NCBI GenBank assembly: GCA_001574975.1
Contig: KQ965769.1
Location: 62,001 to 126,000 of the forward strand
Source of the DNA: Gonapodya prolifera JEL478
Lineage: Eukaryota > Monoblepharomycota > Monoblepharidomycetes > Monoblepharidales > Gonapodyaceae
DNA length: 64,000 nt
Direction of reading: 5' to 3'
The position numbers and the translations under genes are program-made. The notes under the pieces were generated by a model. The model was not told the origin of the DNA. It did not search any database and saw only the letters and a list, made by a program, of their open reading frames with translations. How positions within the stretch are numbered: the first letter of the stretch is position 1; each line of letters opens with the position of its first letter. Shown here piece by piece: positions 57,801-64,000 of the stretch.

Positions 57801-60324
57801 ACACCAGTACTCACTCATTTCGTGTAATCTTCCCAGTCGAACCTTGACACCATTGACAGCGCCCTCCTTCAACTGCATACCGAGATCAAGAAGAGTGCGT
57901 TTCTCTTTGAGACGCGAATCTCGGGCCTTGATAATTTCACGGTTTCTCAGAGCCGAGAGTGATGGGCCAAACATGCTTTCGTTCAGCAAGACGACCATGG
58001 TTGGTCTCCCAACACCCGTCCAATAATTTCTCAGGAAGCCAAGAGTCGACTCAAACACGTTCAGGAGATAGCTTTCGTCTGAAACCATGTAGAATTCCTC
58101 TCTGTCGAGAAAATGTGGCAAGAAACAGTACCTGGCACAAGGTATCGTATTAGAACTCTCTAGTTTGAGTGAGAACCATGTTCATGCAACACTTACAGGC
58201 GTCCTTGGCACCGGTACAGCCGACTCGTACTCAAAGCTCCCATGGGCCTGCCCACGCGGCCTGTCAAGCCAAGTTTTGCATTGCGGCCCAAATTCGTCAA
58301 AGCGTCTCTCAGTGCGCTCGGAGGCGCAACGGTCACAGGCTGCACTTCCGCTAGTGTTTGTGTGGGCAGACCGAAAGTTGCTAGGAGCGCTTGTAGCTGG
58401 GGTGAATCGGAAAGAAGCACCACTTGGACTGTAGGCACTGGCGTTTGACTGGAAGGAATGAGACGGCGTCCAAGTGGGTCAATGTCCGACGGGTGCAGTA
58501 AACGATCCATGAGGAGAAGAGATATGATATATAGCGACTAGAAAGTAAAGCAGGTTAGATCACCGCAAGTCTAATTCCGCAAAATACCCTCACCTGCGCC
58601 CACACCAATGGTACATTCTCACCCGGAACACGCTTTTGACTGCCAGGAGTCTGCTTTTCTGCTTCTATGCTGTTGTGCGGGACAATGAATAGCTCCGGTA
58701 CAAGCCCCATTTGGAAATCATCTGGTTTCGTCTCCACTTCATCCTCGTGGGAAGACGATGAGACTAGGAGAGGTTTAAGGAGTTCCGAGTACTCCGTAAC
58801 ACTCTTGGTGTCATCAACAAATAGCGCGTCTATGAGTGAGTACGTGAAAAAGAGTGGCCTTTGATGGCAAAGTTGGTTGAAGTTGCAAGTGGGGGTAAAA
58901 TGAAGCACGTACCACTCCGATTCAATGTTCTCAAACCTCCGGAGCTCGTGAGGTTCGTAGTGTAGCCTGCTATTGTCCTCCAAAACCGTTTGATGCCCGT
59001 CACGCAAAAACCTCTTGCACCCATATTTTCCCTGCAGTTTCTCCCTGATTTCATTCTTGGTCAAGTTCACAAGCTCTTGATCGTTTACCGCAAACGCTGG
59101 CCACCCGACCACACTCAAGAGTGCGGCGTCTACCTCCTTGGAGTTTGATTCACGGGGCAGGGCGGAAACAAGTGTCATGAAGTTTCGGGTGATTTCGTCC
59201 GGATACGCGTGCACGACCGACCCAGCACCCCCACGAGCGCCGTAGAGATTCACTCCATTGATGGCTTGCAAGGCGGCCAGCGCCATTCCAACTGACGAGG
59301 AGTTGAGCTCGGGTTGGCCGTGATTGATCTTATTGCCACGCTCCCATATGCCATAGTCTGGGGTGCGGTACTAAAAAAAAGTCGTTAGCCTAAACAATTA
59401 GAGTATACAACTTCTAATACTCACAGCGCGCTCGATATAAAACACAAGGTTCTGAACAAAATCAACCTCATCCTGGTTGTACACGATCACGAGTCCGGCT
59501 GTCGTCATTTCCGCGAGAGCAAGAACAAAAATGGAAGTTGCATCCTTGTGATATGTCAAGAGTCGTAAAAACAAAAGAAAAGTTGCCAGGGAAAGTGATA
59601 CATTTTGATACACACCACTTGAAGATGTCCCCATTCCCAATCAGCGACCACAGGGTCTCCAGACTGTGTGTTATATTTTGCGTGTAAAGAGTCGAGGGGA
59701 TTCTGCGTGTGCTTGAACTGTCATTTCATTGAAATAAAAGGCTTAGCCTCCGATACTGTTGTGTGCAGGACGCTACGAACATACCTTCTCGACTTTATGT
59801 GCCTGCTTCATCATCGAAAACAGCAACCCTCTCATACATTTGACTGTCGAATGTTCCAGCTCGTCTACAAGCCGAGAAGACGTTGTTCGGGATGGCTCAA
59901 TGTACCCCTGGCCCGGGCGTCCTCCACAACGAAGCGCAAAACTCACATGCACGTCCGGTATCATCGTCAAGCCTGCGATAGGCAAGCGCAAGTCCGAACA
60001 CACAGTAAATAGAGTAAACATTGTCCCGGACCCAGGCATCTCTGTGATTAGATCGCAAACAGCCCATGATTGGAGTGTCACTTTCCATTCTGCCGTAAAA
60101 AAGCCTACCTGTAATCTCCATGTGTCGTAACCGCAACAGATGCTGAAAGAAAACCGTGTCAGTGGGGATTATGAGCGATCGCGACAAGTCACGTCAACCT
60201 ATCGCCACCACTCGCCTGGAATCAGCCCCGTGACAGCACTCTGTCGCGACAGAATCAGCGACGAGACGACGCTGTAGTAGTAGTCGAGGCGCCGCTTCGT
60301 TTCGGCCGGTGAAGCCGCTGACAT
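54811..60324 (-). CDS. Phosphorylase b kinase regulatory subunit (alpha/beta type) with embedded ILEI/FAM3 domain
   Basis: Twenty exons were traced by hand with matching phases from ATG 60324 to TAG 54811, about 1435 residues (animal subunits about 1100-1240). Family landmarks run in order: ALILSRQ-like start and [148 protein letters not shown], then [13 protein letters not shown] and TPEEFNFAL. The first part is GH15-like. An ILEI/FAM3 domain (about residues 1075-1207, 56098-55702) lies inside, with [29 protein letters not shown] and DRWVMV. It would restrain or scaffold a kinase acting on glycogen phosphorylase. Introns 1 and 16 appear GC-AG. No CaaX lipid site at the end (KQDK). Confidence 0.93.
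55702..56098 (-). other. ILEI/FAM3-type domain inside the phosphorylase-kinase subunit
   Basis: About 132 residues. Compared from memory with human FAM3C, the order GRGLNIA...SGELLEARAFD, EGTLVFVASYDD, LFSELGSRNA, DSWVFVG is matched here by [51 protein letters not shown] and [10 protein letters not shown]. The same exon continues without interruption into [18 protein letters not shown], and starts with [16 protein letters not shown], which aligns with the animal LSPSAMKNLLHHILSG. The domain thus replaces the variable linker before the C-terminal block. Confidence 0.88.
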
Positions 60325-60679
60325 CACAAAGTGTCACCGTCGGTGATCGTGGGGTCGCGCGACGGTGTTTGTGGGAGTTTCGGGGGATACAGTCAGAGAT
60401 GGCGAAAGAAGGGTGGTGGTGGACGATGGAGTGGAATGGATCGTGTCGGGCTTGATTTCAAACAGCAAGCGGGCTTTGGTCCGAGTTGGTGGTCCTGTAA
60501 AGGTTCGTTATCTACTATCATCGATAATACAAAAACATTGATGTCGAAAAGAAAATTTGGCACATTAAATTGATAGTGGCTCAAGCTTGGGAGTCTCTTG
60601 TCGTCGAGTCCGATATCGCGGGATGCCAACATCCACTATGGTCCAAATCGTCACACCAGGAATGTTTTGTGACACAAAA
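60325..60679. other. Intergenic, upstream of phosphorylase-kinase gene
   Basis: 355 nt with no supported gene; promoter of the minus-strand gene starting at 60324 and 3' flank of the next minus-strand gene. Confidence 0.4.
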
Positions 60680-61941
60680 TCACCATAGCTCACCTCCCAA
60701 AGGACTCGGCGGTCTCTCAAAGTCGATCAGTGGCTCGTCGCTCGGGACGTCTGGAAGGTCTTGTTGCCTCATTTCTTGTCGGACCCGGGCGCCTTCTGGA
60801 ACGGCCGCCGGAGGCGCATGGACTTGAGAATGTAGCTCGGGCGCTGCAAGTGTTTCTCGAACGGCACGGGCGTGCCGTTCGGTGTTGACCCAAGCCGGAG
60901 AGCAGATGGTGGAGATGATGCGGGAGGCGTACAGTTCGTAGGAGGACGTGTAGACAGAAGACGATCGAAGGCCTACAATGATAGCGTTCAGAGACATCAA
61001 AGTCGGTAAATACAAGTAATTTCCAGGATGGTCTCACCAAGCACCCCAACAACCCACGCCGTTCCAACACTCAAACCAGCCGCCCCAGCTTTTGCTGCCA
61101 GGTTAAGAACAAAACCACCCGTCGTTTCGTCAACCACTCCCCCTGTCAACGCCGCAGCTGCAACACTGATGCCCCCAAGTCCAAGAATCACGTATCCGGG
61201 AATCAACTTCCACCTGTCCGAGGAGTCGTCTAGGCGGTAGCACAGGTCACACAGGTCCTTTAGCTTGCGTATATCATCGCGGACGAGTTGTGGAACGGGC
61301 AGGTACAGGCGCTCGCGCTCCCGCACCCAATGCTGTGCCGACTCGAGCGCGGCTTCGGCGTCCTCCACGACCTGTCTGAACTCCTCCAGGAACTGAGCGT
61401 GCCCAGCATTGCGTGATGCAAAGTATGTCGATGCAGCGGATACGACGGCGCCCCCGACGACCATGACGGTGGGGATGAGGACGCGGGAGAGGTCCGAGGA
61501 GTTGGACTTTTCGGCCTTGGAGGTTTTGGCCTCTTCGGCGTCCTTCTCCTCGTCACTGCTTTCGTTGTTCCTTTTCGCGTGTTTCTTCTTATCCTTCTGT
61601 TGTTTCGAATCCTTGCTGGCCTCTGATGTCCTTCTCCGCGCCATCTCTTCCCGCTGTTGCCGCACCCACACGGTTTCGACACTCGGCGGAGTAAAAAAAT
61701 CATTTTCCAATTGCGTGGCTTCCATTCTCCTGCCCGCACCATATGCGTAGCCTTTCGCGGCCTCCTTTACAACCGGAGCAATGAACTCTCCCAAACTGCT
61801 GCTCCAGCTGCTCCCCGTTCGGGCAGCGGGGGAAGGCTGAGGTGTTCCGGCGGATGTTTGTCCGTTTGAATCCCGGCTTGCGCTAGGCGGGGTCTGTGTA
61901 ATCCGTGATGGGGTGGAGTTCAAGGGCTGCATCGACTTCAA
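60680..61941 (-). CDS. Unrecognised multi-pass membrane protein with coiled/charged segment
   Basis: Two exons (61941-61038, 60972-60680), about 398 residues. A Ser/Thr/Pro-rich leader is followed by a highly charged stretch (KQQKDKKKHAKRNNESSDEE), then a helix (VLIPTVMVVGGAVVSAAST), an amphipathic segment (FLEEFRQVVEDAEAALESAQ), and two more hydrophobic stretches (GYVILGLGGISVAAAALTGG; AGAAGLSVGTAWVVGVLGL). The C-terminus is soluble and ends in acidic/proline-rich sequence (DEPLIDFERPPSPLGGEL). The pattern suits an organelle-membrane protein with three spans. I cannot name a family; start 61941 is the first clear ATG of the frame. Confidence 0.7.
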
Positions 61942-62231
61942 AACTGTTTCCGACCTCTTCGCGGCAGGTAAATGAGCGTCGGCAACCCGAGCTGAGAGGT
62001 CGATTAGATTTCGAATGGCTGGTGTGAAAGAACCACTGCAGTATCATTGGTTGTCGGATGGAGGAGAGACAAGCTTAGCATTAGTAGCCAATCACAACGC
62101 TGCACGGAAACGTACTCTTTACTGTATATCTCCTCGGGAAACTCGATGTCAGCAAAGAGAAGCGACATGAACTCAGTAGCTGTTCTTGTGACGACTTTTT
62201 CAACATCGTGGCCGGCTGAATTACGTTTAAC
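61942..62231. other. Intergenic, no supported gene
   Basis: About 290 nt; nothing recognised beyond the presumed promoters of the flanking divergent sequences. Confidence 0.35.
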
Positions 62232-63554
62232 TTGCGTCTCTATCCTTCTCTGAGTTTTCCTTCACCTCTTTTCGCAGCACTGTGGCATCGTCTCGTCGCT
62301 GCGAACTGTTATTTGCTTTCATGCGATGGTCATGTCCTTGAACTTCAATGCGACAATCACCTGCTTCAACTTCCAACGGAAACCATCGACGCCATTCTCT
62401 CACACCTTTCCACGGACTCGATTGTGCTGATGAGCCAGACCTGCCGAAGAATGAGGTCTATTGCCCTGCAGAACCAAAATCACTGTTCAGAAGTCCATAT
62501 CCGCCTCGAAAAGGCGTACTGCTCGCCAGGGGAATTCGAAAGGGCGGTTAAACGCACCGTCGGGGCAATTCAATATATGAGCCTCGCCAGCCCAACGACG
62601 GGCCTCATATCTCACGTGGTTTCAATCACGCTTGAACGCGATGTCTACCTCCCCATCAGTGTCAATATCATTGGCCGCATTCTCGACACCTTTACCGGAC
62701 TTCGTGAGGCCCGCTTCGTCGGATGTCTCGCCTCTGGAGCGGACTTTATTACGATGGCGTCCGCGGACGGTCGCTCAAATCAGTGGATTTCTTCGAACAG
62801 CTTGCGTCTTTTAGATTTGTCCGAAGATGAGAAGAAGCTCCGAGAAATCGAGCTGGGGCCACGGGGAAAGCACCACAAGCAGGACGCTCTGGTGTGGGAA
62901 CGACTTCTTTGAAGATGATGCGGGGGAAGAAGTCTGCATGTTGTTCCAACATCTGTTCAGGGGGACGTCCGTTCAGGCGTACCCTCTTCTCTGCTTTTAA
63001 TGCAACGCAGGTGCATCGCATTCGTGGATGGCGCCCGGGCTCTGCCTTTTTGCACTGAGCTGGGCAAATTTTTTCAATGTCACACCATTCAAACAGATGA
63101 GGACGTACATTTCTACGTGGAATGCGAATGCCCATGCAAACAGCGCACGCAAATGTGTCCTGAATGTCGAAAATCTGTTGGTTGGACGTATTGCTCAGAT
63201 CCTCGATGCGGCATTCAGCTTTGTCCGTGGTGCAGCAGCAGAACGTGTCGCAAATGTGGAGATTACGCGTCTTTGTGCACACTGTACAGATGCTCCGCAT
63301 GCAAGATGCGATGCAGGAGTTGTCTGAAAAAGACTTCGTGCCAGATATGTGGCGCCCTATACGGCTGCATTGTGTGCACTGAACGTATATCAATGGGAAC
63401 GTGTAAGTATTGCGGGAAGCGGACTTGCACGATGTGCGTCAGGATACGTTTGTACCACGGGGGGGACGACGAGAACTGGTCATATGTGGATTGCTTTAAT
63501 CACTCTCGACTGGATGCTGCGAGGACCAGAGGGCGTGTCGCCGGTGGAGAGTGA
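62232..63554 (+). pseudogene. F-box + cysteine-rich (multi-CxxC) gene, second copy, broken in the middle
   Basis: The first frame (62232-62912) contains an F-box (LPTETIDAILSHLSTDSI, then LMSQTCRRMRSIA) and the leucine-rich block with VNIIGRILDTFTGLREARFV. The matching position in the copy at 23661-24786 reads LLNRILDTFTALREASFVGCL. The zinc-rich part follows in another frame (63000-63554): CECPCKQRTQMCPECRK, YCSDPRCG, CPWCSSRTCRKCG, CSACKMRCRSCLK, CQICG, CKYCGKRTC. Between them the aligned frame has a TAA where the sister copy has a lysine codon, plus a frame change, without usable intron ends. Two or more lesions suggest a relic, though both halves are well preserved. Confidence 0.55.
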
Positions 63555-63775
63555 TGCTATGTCTTGATATTCATGATTGTCTTCGCAGTGACTAGGACCG
63601 GATTACTTCCGGGTTATACTAATAACTATGAGATGCTGTAAAGAGTGTATCTCGTCCACGAGGGAAGAAGCTAAGATGCAGTTGGTGACTGTACGGCCGC
63701 AGTTCGGCCCCAGTCCGCAAGCACTTCACTCAAAATCTTCGCTCAGGAGCCCAAACGCGCGTCGCGCGATTCGCG

Positions 63776-64000
63776 ATGCGTGCACCCGCCGCCCTGAAGT
63801 GGTCACGGCTCGCAGTCATCGTTCTTCTCCCTTTTGCTCGCGGTGCTCTCTACGAGTCCGCACACAGTTTTCCGAGCGCAATCCTGCCCCAGTGGTTTCC
63901 AGTAGTTCATGTACCATCGCATTTGCATACTGATCCCCTCTCACCAATCATCACTGACACTCGATAGTTGCCCGACTTTTGGCGCAGACGATGCCGGATG
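63776..64000 (+). CDS. 5' end of a secreted-protein gene, cut by the window edge
   Basis: ATG at 63776 begins a signal peptide (LKWSRLAVIVLLPFARGALY). The first exon probably ends near 63905 before a GT, and an acceptor (CGATAG) at about 63966 precedes the last bases. Too little is visible to name the product. Confidence 0.4.

Noticed and set aside
1-64000. CRISPR arrays, rRNA genes, mobile elements with terminal repeats
   Set aside because: None seen on reading both strands; the only repeats are the short purine repeat, the MPS1 intron repeat and the gene duplicates listed.

Overview
The window is nuclear DNA of a filamentous or zoosporic fungus. Genes are dense, sit on both strands, and are split by many short introns (mostly 45-110 nt) with GT-AG ends and a few apparent GC-AG ends. 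The chitin synthase, FYVE protein, calcineurin B and Psr/SCP-type phosphatases are fungal in style. A membrane-anchored GH9-family protein, a phosphorylase-kinase regulatory subunit (absent from the ascomycetes I know), an Arb2/FAM172A homologue and a short soluble-type MIA40 point to an early-diverging lineage, most likely Chytridiomycota. That placement is inference. A run of 20 N at 12200-12219 shows this is a scaffolded draft.

Layout. 0-14 kb: a degraded F-box/LRR gene, an SCP/Psr1-like phosphatase (3171-5545), a GH9-family protein with a C-terminal membrane anchor (5927-8999, minus), then two related broken F-box/LRR genes on either side of an unrecognised, gap-containing gene. 14-20 kb: a second SCP/Psr1-like phosphatase (14299-15831, minus), mitochondrial ribosomal protein uS7m, a FYVE protein and a small two-pass cysteine-rich membrane protein. 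20-26 kb: an ankyrin relic, a cysteine-rich type I membrane protein, a broken F-box/zinc-rich gene and another ankyrin relic. 26-32 kb: RRP6-like exosome nuclease and a SIR2-family deacetylase head to head, then a third ankyrin relic. 32-44 kb: MPS1 kinase, class IV-type chitin synthase, calcineurin B, MIA40 and a small J-domain protein. 44-48 kb is gene-poor. 48-53 kb: an Arb2-domain gene, then a patchwork of damaged copies of genes found at 22-28 kb, and a probable zinc-finger gene. 53-64 kb: P5C reductase, a 20-exon phosphorylase kinase alpha/beta subunit, a membrane protein, another F-box/zinc-rich relic and the start of a secreted protein.

The most striking item is the phosphorylase kinase regulatory subunit (54811-60324, minus). 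It carries an ILEI/FAM3-type domain inside the protein. That domain and the family's C-terminal signature lie in the same uninterrupted exon, so the fusion is not a gene-model artefact. Other points of interest are a SIR2 protein whose zinc ribbon is split by about 56 residues, 23-nt and 17-nt microexons at essential motifs, a GH9 protein whose catalytic positions look substituted, a repeat shared by two neighbouring MPS1 introns, and several families that appear as an intact gene plus decayed copies.

Conserved housekeeping genes have clean frames throughout: exon phases were checked by hand for most of them. The multi-copy families (F-box, ankyrin, F-box/zinc-rich) are almost all frameshifted. 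I saw no rRNA, tRNA, CRISPR array or recognisable transposon.
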